From Trichinella spiralis (lineage: Eukaryota; Nematoda; Enoplea; Trichinellida; Trichinellidae), in contig CM012954.1 of NCBI GenBank assembly GCA_000181795.3, positions 4,189,584-4,253,583 on the forward strand: a stretch of DNA of 64,000 nucleotides, read 5' to 3'. Below the pieces are notes generated by a model. That model was not told the DNA's origin. It saw nothing but the letters and a program-made list of their open reading frames with translations, and did not search any database. Made by a program: the position numbers and the translations under genes. This document shows positions 1 to 13,119 of the stretch, in pieces. Every line of letters starts with the position of its first letter. The first letter of the stretch is position 1.

Positions 1-2179
1 ATCAGTTGACGACATGACAAGTAAAAATGTAAATAATATAAAATATTTGTTATAATTTTACTTTTTTCCAATAAATTAAACTCAATTTAATATGGTAAAA
101 AATTTATAACACTGACAGAAATACCTGAACGTAAAAATTTTTAAATAACAACAAAACTTTGATGAGATGGATACAGTAAAAACAACAGTAAATGTAATGT
201 AGGAATTAATCCTACTATAACTGTCAAAAATAAATTGTGAAAAGAGCATATAAATAAATGTAATGTTTTTTCAATGTAAAGATAATTTTAATCCCAAAAT
301 GCTAAATAAGATTAATTAATTATCATATTATAAAGTTTTTTCAGTAGTCAACAAGACACAGTGATTGATGTTAATTACAGCTGAAATAATTATTGATATG
401 ATAGTTTCGAAGAAATAATCCATTTAAAGATGTTAATTTAATTTAAACAATTCCCTTTTTAAAAATGTTTTTTTGAAAGTGAATTTTGAAGAAAAAAAAA
501 TGTATGTATCAATATGTTGTGGGTGCAATCAATGATTTTAAACATTGAGCATTTGATTGATTCATCTGTTCTTTTCTTTTTTTTTTCATTTTAATTTTCC
601 AAACTGCAGTTTCAACTAATTAAAATTAAAATTGTTATTGCTTTATCAATCAACTGGTGCTGTTGAAATCCATTGAAACAGTACACAAATCGTGTCGAGT
701 AGTAAATATTAAAAGCTAAAATATGAATTGAAAAGAAATCAAAAAATTATTAAATTATAATCATCGTGTGAATTGAAGTATTGGAATGAAATTGGAGAGT
801 GTTTTTTTGTTCATTCTTCTGAAGAAGAATTAAAATTCAACGCTTGTTTAACGATTTGTAAATTGATCCATCCGTTCAGTGTAACTCTTCTCCTGATCGA
901 TTGTCAGTATTTCAAAGCCGAAGTGAAATTATTCATTATTCAAACGTTTGGATCATCTTAAGTGAATGTAATTAGCGATTGGTTCCGATCGATTAGCAGA
1001 CATTTTCTTCTTGGCATGGTAAAAGGTTGTCAAAATCACACAACCACATACATGCCTGCTTTCGTTCGGCCCACCTCTGTACATTTCTAACAAATTAGCA
1101 AACAAAAATAGTGTTCTCATGTTTTTCAGTAAACATCCATGTGACACACACATTTATGTAAATACAGTTTAAAAAAAATAAGGTTAAACAAAGTACAATT
1201 TTAATGTTTGCAAAAGAAACACGACCAGTGTGTATTTTGTATTCGATTTTCTATTCCGGTATTCATTGTAAGATGAAAATAAATTTGATTTATTTATTAA
1301 ATGAAAAGAAGAAATTTTAAATTTTGAAAATTTTAGCAGTGAAATTAAGTAAAAAAATTGTTAATCAAAATCTCAAGTCGAATCAATTGCAATGGTAGGA
1401 ATATTTATTCGACGGTGCAACAATGCGCAGAAAAGTCGACAAATCCGATAATGACGAGTTAAAAATTCACAATTTTACTTTCATTGAAAAAGAAATGGAT
1501 TCATTTTTAATTGATACCGTTAACAATTGTAATTTATTCCAATTTGAAATGCATAACGTATAAATTTTTAAAATTGTCATATGCCTAATAATAATAATAA
1601 TAATAAATGGTGAATTGAAAAATAAGTGAAAAGTCGAAAATTGAAATTCTGAAAGCATTTCGAACAATTTTCATTTATTTCTCAATTAAACGTGCAATTT
1701 TGTCAAAGAAAAGATCATTATTCATATTTTTGTTCGTAGTTGTTTTTTAAAAATATTACAGTAATCTTAATTTGTCAATTTTTCACAAATTTATTAGTAT
1801 TCGCCTTTTCTTTTTGTTCTTAAAAATTTCGGCATTATTGCTGTCAGGCGACACCATGCCAATTAGTGCACTTAAAAGCGTCTAATTGATTAAATGACGT
1901 TGACAAATGGTTAAGTTAAAACTAATTGTAATTTCCATCGCCACATATGCTCTATACACAATATCTGCATTATTTGATGTAAATTAAAAAATCGCTTAAT
2001 TTTCAAATTATACTGTCATTCATTCAATTGTAAATATTGTAAAAATTATTATCGCTGTTATTGAATTATTGATCAATTGAAACAAGAGAAATTTATTTCG
2101 GCTGTATTTATTTTGTAAATTTTAGTCGAACAATTGAGTGCTGTAATAATTATATCCGTTTACACTATAACAAATATAC

Positions 2180-2230
<51 letters not shown>

Positions 2231-3343
2231 AAGAGAGAGTTAACCGATAAAACCAAGTGCAGATAATAAATAATACCTGCTATGCTGAGATGAATGTGAA
2301 ATTTAATCGTTTTAAAACGACATCTTTTACACGGATCGATTTTTCACAACGCGTTGTTTAAAGTAAACATTTGCAGGGATGATTTGTTGGATAAGCTGTA
2401 TAAAAGTGAAACAATTGCAAACGGACAGTCAAAAATCGATCGAAACCCGTACTTGACTGAACAAAAAGCATGCCCGTTTTGCTTTTTAATGCAATTTTTT
2501 AAATCGTTTCATTTGAATCGATTTTGTTTTCAAAGCCTGCTGCTGGTTTTTTATCTTTCTTGTTGTGTGTGTGTAAATTTATTTTTGGAAATTTAAAATT
2601 TCAATAAATATCATTTTCCAGAAACAAAGGCTTGCAATGTGAGTAGAATAAAATTTAAATCGAACATACCTGTCATTGTGGGATTCTTTTTTCAGAACTG
2701 CAACTGTCATCACAAATTTCACAAACGCTTCACAGCAGTAATTTCCATTTCACAACGGTCCAACCGTGACCCGGTGTCTATTTGGTTAAAGCGAAATTTA
2801 ATTGTAAATTTTACTCCACTATGCAAATTTCTCATTATAACTCTGCAAACAGAAGATAATGTTTGCCATTGAATAGCAATTTTGTTCACCACTGATCAAT
2901 CATCTATGCATATATTCAAGTTTGAATTTTCCACATTCAATAAGAAAATGATGAAATTGATTATTTCAATTTTTCATTAATAATTATTAATCTGATGATT
3001 AATCAGTAGAATGAATTAATTAAATTTGATTGTGATTTCAAAAACTAATAAAATGTAGCAGTTGTCTTTAATATTTATTAATGAAACAAACATTTGAAAG
3101 GTATAAAGACAAAAAACACAAACAATTGTTTCTGATCGTCATATGGTAAGTAGTTTAGTGGTTATTTTTCAAAGAAATAAAAGTAGTATGTATATTTATT
3201 TATTATAAGGAGAAGAAAAAAAAAGTAACAAATAAAATGATGACCGATGGAAATGAAGCTTAATTTGTCGAAATCAAAAGCTGCTGCTGTTCATTAGCGT
3301 CCAGTGTTTGATTAGCCAATTTCTTTTTGTTAAATACGTTCAG
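1..3343. other. Gene-poor AT-rich stretch
   Basis: No reading frame here has convincing codon structure, flanking splice sites or a recognisable domain. The open frames are short, low-complexity and rich in Phe, Asn and Lys, as expected for random AT-rich DNA. It contains a compound TA/GA microsatellite near 2178-2224. It could be intergenic DNA or part of a long intron of the gene whose last exon may lie at 3344-3490. Confidence 0.5.
2178..2224. repeat. Compound (TA)n(GA)n microsatellite
   Basis: A run of TA dinucleotides to about 2200 is followed directly by a run of GA dinucleotides to about 2224. It is a simple-sequence repeat with no associated gene. Confidence 0.9.
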
Positions 3344-3490
3344 TTCGGCAAAGCAGCTGTCGACCGATTTCAAAGTGAAAGAACAGATGCTTTTCAAAAG
3401 GTTCGTTTGAAGAGCTTGAAAAATTTATTATTGAATCGACCTCGTTTCATGCGAGCCGTGATTGAATTACGTGCGCAGATGGATCGTTAG
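3344..3490 (+). CDS. Candidate terminal exon of an unrecognised gene
   Basis: An open frame of 48 codons plus TAG starts right after a plausible acceptor (TACGTTCAG, ending 3343). The peptide, beginning FGKAAVDRFQSERTDAF, is amphipathic and rich in Arg, Lys, Leu and Glu, unlike the Phe/Asn-rich noise around it. It could be the C-terminal helix of a larger protein. The pattern loosely recalls C-terminal helices of BAR-type sorting nexins, but that is only an impression. No upstream exon could be joined to it, so gene identity and even reality are uncertain. Confidence 0.28.
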   Translation, partial: FGKAAVDRFQSERTDAFQKVRLKSLKNLLLNRPRFMRAVIELRAQMDR

Positions 3491-5622
3491 TTTGACCACT
3501 GGTCAGCCGGATGAATGGTCATCCGAAGCGAAATGGGAAAAAATTGTTGAAAACAAAATTTTTATTTTTTTGAAATCATTCAAAAAAGCTTAAACAAATC
3601 AACTCGACCGAATTTTTCTACCTGCAAAACATTAACCCCAAAAATTCAAAGTACAGTAATTTATAAACAAATATAAACTGGATTTTCAAATCTTCATACT
3701 AACTGTTCAATAATAAGAAAAACAATTATAAAACAACAAAACGTTAAATTATACCAGAAAACCAATTACAGAAAGAATACTGATAAATAGGATCAATAAT
3801 TTGAATTAAAAAAATAAAAGTAAATTTATCTTTTTTAAATGGATATTTTTACAGTTTTTCTTTTGCTCAGTCTCATCACTAAACGGTGATCCATTGTTAA
3901 TATGCATGCTTTGCTGAAATTGGAAAAAGACAGATTAAGTGCAACATGGGTGCACGTACATAAGATAGATAAATTTTTACAAATATCTATGTAAATAAGA
4001 TGAAGTAGTAGTTCAAATATCATCAAGTGATTGAAAATTGTAAAAATAAAATGCAGCACATTCAGCACAAATCTTTATTTTACGAGCATATTATTAATTT
4101 AATTTAATTTAATTTAATTTAATTTTGTTTTCATCCTCTCTCCCCTTCTCACTCAGCTCTTCTGATTTTATTCAAATTTTCAAAAGCTAATTGTGAACAG
4201 TGAAATTCAAAACGATCAAATTGGGAAAAAAGCACTTATTGCAATCGAGCAGCGATCGTTGTTGAAGAAAAACAAAAATCAATTCCCAATCCAAAGTTTA
4301 CAGGCAGAGAAGCATGGATGGATTGATGGATGGATGGGTGGATCCATTAAAAGCTTCGTCGCTTCTTAATGCTTAGCTTCTACACTTAGCCTCTGACCGG
4401 CTTGCTTTGTATGCAATAATAAATAAGCTGAAAATGTGTTATTACAAAAACTGCACGCGAGTTTATCAATAATTATTTTCTTCTTTCAATTCATGACAGC
4501 ACGATGAAATAATGTTGAGAGAGAGAGAGAGAAAGAGAAATGTAAAGCAAAAACCATATATATACATGTAGATATATATATAAGCTGAAAAATAAAGATG
4601 AAATTTCATCCATCCATTTTTAAAAAAAAAACTTTACCATTATAAATAAATCTGTGTAATGTGATATTGGCTTTATTCAAGTTTGACAATTTCACGGAAT
4701 CTAATCATCTCCTTCTGGGATGCATATGAAGTAAAGCAAATGAAAAATTATTGGTCAATTTTCGCATGCATTGGTGTCATGTTAAAATTGCTTTTCCTTT
4801 TTAACACACACACACACACACAGGAGGGTGTTGCTTATTTCTAAGCGAATAAATGAATGTATGAAAATATTCATCTGTGTATAGAATAAGCAAAACAGAA
4901 TTTATTCGCTCATCAGTTAATAATAATAAATAGTAATAATAATAATAATAATAGCGACGATGATAACTGAAAAATAAACAGTCAACGAGGATAACAACGA
5001 GGTTGAGAAAAATGCAATTGAACAAGATAAAAGAGGCAAGTGAGGTGAAATCACGGCATGATCAACCGATCGAGATCGAGACGATGGTTGTTTGCGTTTG
5101 TACAACTGAAAAAAACGTGCAACTGGGTTCACGTACTTTGCTTGTAACTGATATTAGCAATTAAAAAAATACAATAAGTAATAGTACTGCTGAAGAGCAT
5201 ATAATTAATTGTTCAGCAGTAACAATCATAACAAAAAGGTAGAATAATTAAAACAGTACTAAAATAGACAAGTCAGTATCAATAAGAACAAAGTTTAAAT
5301 AAAATGCAGTTAATTAATTAATTGTTGATGGAAAAATGACGTCGCCATTTTGTCATGTAAAAAACCCGAATTTTAGAATATAGCAATTAAAAATAACCAA
5401 AATATTAAAATAAGTACACGAATAGTGGGTGTGATAGCAACCAGTATTATATACATATATCTAAAATATAGGTCTGCTGATTCGATTAGAGGAAGAATAA
5501 AAGTGAAAAAAGATCGGATGTGTAAAGACAGATACCCACATACCCACACACACACACACGCACACGCACACACACACGCATACACATACACACACAGAGT
5601 TTTCGCACTTGTGCAATAATGG
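3491..5622. other. Intergenic region with several simple repeats
   Basis: No supported gene. It contains a (AATTT)n run near 4096-4125, a GGAT-rich run near 4316-4344, short GA and CA runs near 4517-4532 and 4806-4822, a TAA run near 4918-4955, and a CA-rich tract at 5536-5597 just beyond the stop codon of the zinc-finger gene. This last tract would lie in or next to that gene's 3' untranslated region. Confidence 0.6.
5536..5597. repeat. (CA)n-type microsatellite
   Basis: A mixed CA/CG/TA dinucleotide tract lies about 25 bp beyond the stop codon of the minus-strand zinc-finger gene. On that strand it reads as a TG-rich 3' UTR element. Confidence 0.85.
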
Positions 5623-8600
5623 TCAACCCAAAGTATCACGAGACGCCGGTGTAGCGGCGTTGGACCCGTCTTCTTCGACCACATCTTGTCCATCACTGAC
5701 AGAAGATATTACAGTCGTTCTAATTTCTGCAACATTGGATAATAATGATTGCTGTTGCAATTCTGTAGCTGTTGCAATGATACCACCACCACCACTACCA
5801 GCAGCAGCAGCAGCACTGATGTCAGAAGCAGAAGGAGTAGCACCAGCACCAACAGTAACAATATCAACGGCGGTTGGCATTGCTATCTGTGGTAATAATA
5901 ATGATGGGGCTGTTGCTGCTGCGGATAGCAATGGTGCAGCAGAGGTTTCGGTTTTGCTCGACGCTTCCGATGCTGGAGGTGGAACATTGCGACGCTGGTG
6001 CTCCTCTTCGTAATGCAATTTCAGATCGTGAGATCCGGGAAAATGACGATCGCAGACGCGACAGACAAAAGACTTGCTGGTCTCGGCTGAACCGCCGTTT
6101 TCAACGGTGGTGGTGTTGATACTGCCGATCACAGTCCGATTTTCGTCAATAACGATGCCGTGCATTTTGAGCATGTGAGTTCGCAAGAAGTACTTGTTGC
6201 ACACCTCCTTGTTGCAGATGTTGCAGAAATTTTTGCTCGGATTCCCAACGCCACCTCTGCCGGCGGAACGGTCCTTGCTTCCCGACCTGCTTGGCGTCGG
6301 TGTGGGCAAATTGATCGCCGGGCATCCGTCGCCGACAATACCGTGCACGCTGTACATGTGAACGCGCATGCAGTACTTGTTGGGAAAATCTCGGCGACAA
6401 ATTTCACAAAACCAATTGCCACCGTCGGATGCGGTCAGATCCGTACCCAAGGATGAAGCGTAGGCGGCGGCGGCAGCAGCGACGGCAGCGGTGGCGCCGG
6501 TATCCACAGGGGCGCTGGCCGGTAAGTTCGGCAACAGCATCGTCGGGCTGCGGCCGACAAACGGCGAGACCAGAGTATTGTCGAAACTGCCGTGATCACG
6601 GTATCGATGAGCAATCAAAGCGAAGAAGCTTGGAAACGATTTGACGCACAAATTGCACGACAACGTGCCGTTGATTGCCAAATCGGCAATCGCCGGATTC
6701 CAATACCTCTGCTGCTGGCTTGCAACCGGAGAAGCGATCATATTATCAACAACACCAGTGACCGTTGACAATATGTCCAAACGTTGACGTTTCACGTCCA
6801 CGCTTGATGCTTCATCCGCCGCTTGACTATTACCACCAGCAGCACTAGGGGCAGCAGCAGCAGCAGCAGCAGCACCAGTACCAACACTTGCACCATTTGT
6901 TGCGGGTGTTGAAATTCTTTTACTGTTATTATTATTATTGCTGTTGTTCCCAGTACTGGCACTGGATAAATTCAATACAGCAGCAGCAGCAGCAGCAACA
7001 GCTTGATCAGTTTCTACAGGCTGTTGTTGTTCTTGTTGCTGCAATTGTGGCTGCTGTTGTAGTTGTGGTTGTTGCTGCTGTTGCAGTTGTGGTTGCTGCT
7101 GCTGTTGCAGCTGTGGTTGCTGCTGCTGTTGTAGTTGTGGTTGCTGCTGGTGTTGTAATTGTGGTTGTTGCTGCTGCTGCAGTTGTGGCTGTTGCTGGTG
7201 TTGTAGTTGTGGATGTTGCTGCTGCTGTTGAGCATGTTTAGTAGTCGGTGAACGTTTCAGCTGCCTCATTGGATAATCGTCCATAAATATACCGTGCATG
7301 TTGAGCTTGTGGGTTTTCAAAAAGTACTTGTTGCAAAATTCTTTTTGACAAATTTCACAATACGCATCCCGATCAAGCACCTGATGATGCAGACTGCCGC
7401 CGTTGCCCAACAGCACACCGTCCAAGCCGATACCCATGCTGGCCAGTATTTGTTGCTGCTGATGGAGGAAACCCATCGTGGCAAAATCCGTCGCATAAAA
7501 TGACGACTGGTTGATCATGGCGTTGGAATGAGCGGTCAGAAAGTGACTCTGAAACAGCACCATCAATTGTCGACACATTGCGCACGTCATGTCCGGTACA
7601 GTTGGCACATAGGAACCAGCGGGGGCGGTTGCTTGGGTAGTGTAAAAATGATTCGGCGACGGTGACTGACAACCATTATTAAACATTTGAGTTGGTAAAA
7701 ATCTCTTATTGCTAAAAGCTGGTTGCTGTTGTGGTTGCTGCTGCTGCTGTTGTTGTTGTTGCTGTTGTTGTTGTGGTTGTGGTTGTGGTTCTTGCTGCTG
7801 CTGCGGCTGCAGTTGAATAGTGGGAATGAAGACAGGAGATTTAGCGTCACTGGCGAGAGGTGGCGGAGGCGGACTTTCGCAAGAGGACAATAACGGTGTG
7901 ACCATGTGATATGCATGCTTTTTCTTCTTGTGAGCATACAGAAATCGTTCAGCTCGAAAACGTTTGGCACAATATTCACATCTGAAAGGCATCTTGTCAA
8001 CCAACCGCCTTGGCTGCCGCAGTTCATGGCTTCGCTTCAAATGGTGTCGGGCCAATTTGGATAACTTAATATCCAAGTGTGATACTGGTTGGTTGGTGAC
8101 AATTTGCCTACCGTCGACGGTAGAAGAAATGGTCGACGACGAAGCGATGGGCGGTGTATTTTTGCAAACTGTCGCCGCCGCCGCCGCCGCCGAAGAAGAA
8201 GAACAAGCGGCTTTTTTCAATGCTAATTCCGATGAAATTGAATCAATCAAATCGCTAGCCGTCGACGTGTGCTGTTCAACAACGCCGTTGTTGCCGTGCA
8301 ATTGGACAGTGTGCAGGTATAAAATTTCCGGATGAGAAAACTGCTGACCACAGTGCAAGCAAGGGTACAAATTGGTCGAGTTCTGGACCGCAGACGAATT
8401 GACTGTCAAGTCGACTGACTGACCGTCGGTCGGTCGTTCGACATCCAAATCGACTTCAGTATCCAGGCTCTTCTCCTGAAAAATGAATAATGAATAATTC
8501 TTTTTAAATTCTATATTTTCAATAGAACAAGAAGAATAAGAATAGAAATTGAAAACAATAAAAAGGGGGAAGAGGAAAAATCAGCTTTGGTCTGGTGTAA

Positions 8601-11600
8601 AAACTGCAGTCGGCTAAAGCAAGCGCTGAAGCGCAAGCGGTCGACGAATTTAATTAATGATCAATGACCATCGCCACACACACACACAGATACACTGGCG
8701 GACATGGATAGGGAGAATTGCCGTTGTAGATCATGCGTTTAAAAGTAATCACAAAATCGAAGAACCTGCCCAACGCACGCGCGTTTATTGTGCGTCCTCT
8801 CACAGTTGTTGTCGCATTATCCATTTATTCGATATTCATTTCGAGACGATCAATTTAAAATGCATGAAATTTGTTGTTCTCTGCACTTTCTTCCAATTTC
8901 AAAAATTTGTCACATTTCAATCGAAAATAAAAATTAATAAGAAAAATGATCCATTTTTTCCTCTTTCAAATAAACTCCCCCCACCTATTATCGTTAATGG
9001 CATGCGTGTGTACAATTCATTACCCGAACCCCCGTGAACCGCTTGTCGGCTCCTTTCCATTCCAGTATAAAAATCCCCTTTCAGGTCGAAATATGCTAAT
9101 TTCAAATTGTCAATAGAACAAAAAAATTTACATATATATATAATGTTTTTGTCATCAGTGTGCTTTTAATTATCATTGTTCACAACAAGCAGCGGAATGA
9201 GAAGTGGTGCACTTTTAAAAGTCAATTTAAAAGAAACCAATAGCAACAGATGAAAATGGAATTTTTTCATCCTATTTGCATTATAAGCAACTGTTTATTA
9301 TTATTATTATTGTACACTCGGATCGACCTATTGGGACAAGCAAATAAATAAATAAATAAACGTATGTTGTAAAAAGCACTTCACGCATGCCATTTCCTGC
9401 GTAAAGTTGCCGCATGCAAATTGTTCAAATCTTTTTTCTACATTTTTGCACATTTCTGATGATATATTTCTTAGTTTTATCGTCGTTGTTGCTGTTGCAA
9501 CCACCATATAGCATTTAGAATTCGTGATTGAAAAGAATAAAAGCAAAATTAAATTGCAACATTTCACAAGATATATATATACATATATTTGCACATTTGA
9601 AATCGACCAAATTTAGTTAGTTTCGTAGTCAACAAACGATGATGGTTAGAGAAAAATAAAAGAACCATGCAATGCAACCATGTCGTCGTTGTGCAAAAAT
9701 TGTAGTACAAAAGAAGAAGAAAAATCCCAATGAATCGACAAGCACAAATCAAACAAAGTGATTTAAATATTGGCAAGTTGTATTTCATCACAGGAGAGTA
9801 GTTTCAATAGTTAGTTGATCAGTGTTGAGAGGGAATTTATCATCAAATAAAATCTTCCACATCACATCACATCACAGAAACAAACAAACAAATAAATAAA
9901 TTTGTATACAACATTTAACTATTACTATTGGGGAACGATGAGAAAGTAGAAAAGAAATGGAAATAGAAATAAACAAATAGAAATGTTGCTTGTCATTTTG
10001 AAAATCAATTCCTCAAAAGCGTGTGTATTTTATATTGAGTTTCATTAAAATAAAAATTTTAAAAGTGTGCAACATTGTGAAATAAATGCAAATACGCTAA
10101 TTCGCAATGATACAGCAGAATTGATTTTTCTCCAAGCAAAACGGTATCGATAAAATTTTGTACAAGTGAATTTTAATTATTCAATTGAAACAGAATTTTT
10201 TTATTTCGAGGAAATAATTATTTGAAACGAATGTCTCTGATGATGATGATGATGATGTAATTTCCGTTCCTCATTTAAATTTATTATTTTTTAGAAAAAA
10301 AAGCAAAGTGCATTTGAATCGGTCGGTCGGTTGGTGAAGTGTGAAAGGACAAGAAGGAGATATCGATTATCGTCATCACAGTTTGCTCAGTTGTAAACTA
10401 AATATGTACAAAGGAGTGGTATAATTTATTAGCATGGTTTTTTTCTCGTTTAATGAAAAAAATGAAAATGGTTGATTATTGTGTGCACGTGGAAAGAGAA
10501 AATTTTGAACGAGGCCAAGTTGATTATAAAGAAGCACAAAGCTAAAAAAAATAAGTCGAGCGAGTGGAACGGGAAATGTCCATTCCCACATACTGTGGCG
10601 GAAAAACTTGACCTCGATGATGTAATTATCCTAATGATGGACTGAAAGTGGAGAATAAAAAAGAGAAAGATGTGGTCGACCGGTTGGTTACGTATATGCG
10701 ACAAGTGAAATGGAAAAAAACGAAAATAAGCCTGCATAGCAGATTAAAGGTTGTGTAAAGTAAATTTTGATGGTCATTTTTTCCAAAAACTTTGCCAATC
10801 GAAGAACAACTCCAACTCAGAAAAGAGTCATGCATACAATATCGGTGTTTCAATATTTGATCATGCACAATACAGAGTGAGAAGAAATGGAAGAAAAATT
10901 GACCGGTCGAATTTAAGCAAAAGCAAACACCGTTCACCTGTCTATATGCATCTGGTGCGCATATACTTTTTGTTTGCACAATTCTACATTGACCGGAAGA
11001 ATAGATGGTGAATGCAAATAAAAAAAAATAAACAAATATATATATATAATGATGAGAAAATGGAATTAAATTTGAAACAAATAAGAAAATAGACTTACGT
11101 CAAATGTAGGATGTGCTTCTTTGATGTGATTTTGTAAATAAGTAGGATTGAGAAAAAGCATATCACAAATGTCGCAACGAACGGTAATAGTCAATGATTC
11201 ATCTTCATCATCTGCAAATTCATTTCCATCATTATTAATATTATTATTATCACTTTCTCCTTCTTCATCTTCATCTTCCTCATTATCGTCTTCGTCGTTG
11301 TCGTCTTCGTCATCATCATCATCGTTGTAATCATTCACATCAACACCAACAGCAACTGATGTTTGTCGACCATTGGTGATATTATATGTAGTAGCAGCAG
11401 TGGTGCAGGGTGGGTTGAAATTGTTCAAAAGTTGAGGCGAATCGGTTTCAACATGCTGCTGCTGGTCAGCGGAAATTGCAATCCGCTGACAATGGTCATT
11501 GCTGAGCTGACCGTGCTGGAGAATCATGTGAGCTTGGAGTTCGGTCCGGTGATTGAAGCCCAAAGAACAGTGGATACAGCTCAAACTTGGGGCGGGGGTG

Positions 11601-11806
11601 TGTTTTTTCAAATTGCCAACAGGAGGCGGTGTTGCCGTATCGCCAGTCGAATTGGTGTTCGTTTGTGGTTGGGAACTTGCAGGGGCGTTGCCAGTGGTTC
11701 CATTTTGATTTTGACCATTTTCAGTTGCTGTGGTTGGTTTCTCAGACGATTCCGAATTGCACTGATCAGAGTCATTGTTGTCCGTCAAACGGCACACGTT
11801 CAGCAT
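5623..11806 (-). CDS. Large multi-C2H2 zinc-finger protein, polyglutamine-rich
   Basis: Two exons join in frame: 11806-11099 and 8475-5623. The donor is GAC|GTAAGT and the acceptor TTTTTCAG. The product is about 1,186 residues. An in-frame TAA lies 12 nt upstream of the chosen ATG. Ten C-x2-C...H-x3-5-H fingers are visible, two in exon 1 and eight in exon 2. Two are nearly alike (FCNICNKEVCNKYFLRTHML and the related YCEICQKEFCNKYFLKTH), and a third shares the NKYC core, which suggests internal duplication. Fingers are separated by long low-complexity Ala, Ser, Gln and Asn linkers, and exon 1 has an acidic Asp/Glu run before its second finger. The architecture of spaced rather than tandem fingers fits a nuclear transcriptional or chromatin regulator. 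Sequence-specific DNA binding is inferred and the exact orthologue is not recognised. The 2.6 kb intron is unusually long for this window. Confidence 0.88.
7018..7236 (-). repeat. Coding 24-bp minisatellite (Pro-Gln-Leu-Gln-rich)
   Basis: Within exon 2 of the zinc-finger gene, an eight-residue unit of the form PQLQQQQQ (or PQLQHQQQ) is repeated about eight times, encoded by CAA/CAG-rich DNA. It lies between two zinc fingers. The mix of CAA and CAG codons and the perfect frame suggest tolerated length variation rather than damage. A second polyglutamine run is encoded near 7725-7810. Confidence 0.9.
8476..11098 (-). other. Long intron of the zinc-finger gene
   Basis: This stretch is bounded by a GTAAGT donor and a TTTTTCAG acceptor on the minus strand. 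No coding exon could be supported inside it. It contains short repeats such as a GAT run near 10240-10257, and many Phe-rich noise frames. It is by far the longest intron that I could delimit without a transposon in it. Confidence 0.7.
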
Positions 11807-11927
11807 AATATAATATTAATATTTCTTTTTCTCGTTCGTTCTACCGTTCACACACACACACACTATCTTTTTCTCGAATTGCTATCTACAACACAACATG
11901 TAATAATAAGAAATAAAATTATTTTAA

Positions 11928-11984
11928 AAAATAAATAAATAAATAAATAAATAAACAAACAAACAAATATTATTATTATTATTT
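11928..11984. repeat. (AAAT)n/(AAAC)n/(ATT)n compound microsatellite
   Basis: Tandem AAAT units change into AAAC units and then ATT units. It lies about 120-180 bp upstream of the zinc-finger start codon. Confidence 0.85.
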
Positions 11985-12179
11985 CTCCATTTCCGACGAT
12001 GATGAATAATTTGACACGGTAGAAAGAAAGCAAGATAGAGATGTAGAAAACAACAACGCTAACCCCAAAGCGAACAATAAATTGAACCGAACCGAGGAAA
12101 GATTAAATGTTAACAGAGAGCAAAAAAGTATAGATAATATAATAAAAAGAAATATTTCACCTCCACTAGCAGCTGTCCA

Positions 12180-12310
12180 TCAAAAATATTCGCTGACCAA
12201 TGGCCGGCCGGCCAGTTTCCGTGCCGTCGGTCGATTAATATAATTAGTGTTAGGCGTCGTGCGCGACCCCTGCCGTCGCTGACCCGTTGCCTGTCGTGGG
12301 GTCGTGGTCA
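12180..12310 (-). promoter_or_regulatory. GC-rich block upstream of the zinc-finger gene
   Basis: By eye this ~130 bp block is well over half G+C, while the surrounding several kilobases are strongly AT-rich. It includes the perfect palindrome TGGCCGGCCGGCCA at 12201-12214 and several CGNNG/GTCG motifs. It lies 370-500 bp upstream of the zinc-finger start codon, so a promoter or a non-coding first exon is plausible. The assignment is positional only. Confidence 0.35.
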
Positions 12311-13087
12311 GTTTAAACGTGTAATAATATTTTTCTGCTTGTAGTAATCATGGTGGAGAAAAAAAATTTTTTTCCACACGCAAACAGCAAAAGCAAGCAA
12401 GCAAGTACGAGAGAGAGAGAAAGAGAAAAAGCAGAAAAAAAATTAGGTCACTGGCGCAACCTATTTGCTATGGACGAAGAATAAGGGGATTAGGCCTGGC
12501 AGAAGAACCAACTGATGATCACACGAGCCATTGTATTTTTGGATCCATTTTTGGGGTCGCCGTAGAGCAGTGTGTTGAAATGAGAAAAAAATAAAAAATA
12601 TAATAATAATACCCAGTGCTGACGTTGACCTAATTTTATTTTATTTTCATTTTCCACGATCACGATAATCGTGAAATAAAAGTACGACGTAAGAAAAAAC
12701 CAATACAGTCATCATCACTTTCACTTTCACTTTCCTACTAAATAACACTTGCTTTTTTTTGTACAACTTGTTCCACTGAACAAGTCGGTCAATCGATCAA
12801 GTCAACTTTTGACTTTTCAAATATTAAAATGCAATATTCAAATTTATTGTTATTAAACAAAAAACAATTTTTTTATTTTTTTGCTTTCCTAAACTGTTCA
12901 AATTATTTGCATAAATATTGTCGACCGAACATGAGCAGTAAATAATGTTTGGTCAATCGAGCAGAAAAGTGAACCTGCCTGCGTTGGAAACGATTTTTCA
13001 AAAAAAGCAAGAACAAAAAGAAGTTGAATAAATATCGACTTTTTTTTACTTAGTGTTCTTTTTTTAAAAATTCATATTCTTCCCCGT

Positions 13088-13119
13088 TTATTATTTATTT
13101 ATTTATTTATTTATTTATT
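13088..13119. repeat. (TTAT)n microsatellite
   Basis: About seven tandem TTTA units in gene-free DNA. Confidence 0.85.

Noticed and set aside
5609-6644. Plus-strand frames opposite the zinc-finger gene, some Ala/Val-rich
   Set aside because: The opposite strand encodes recognisable C2H2 fingers in one frame; these are antisense to CAG/GCA-rich repeats.
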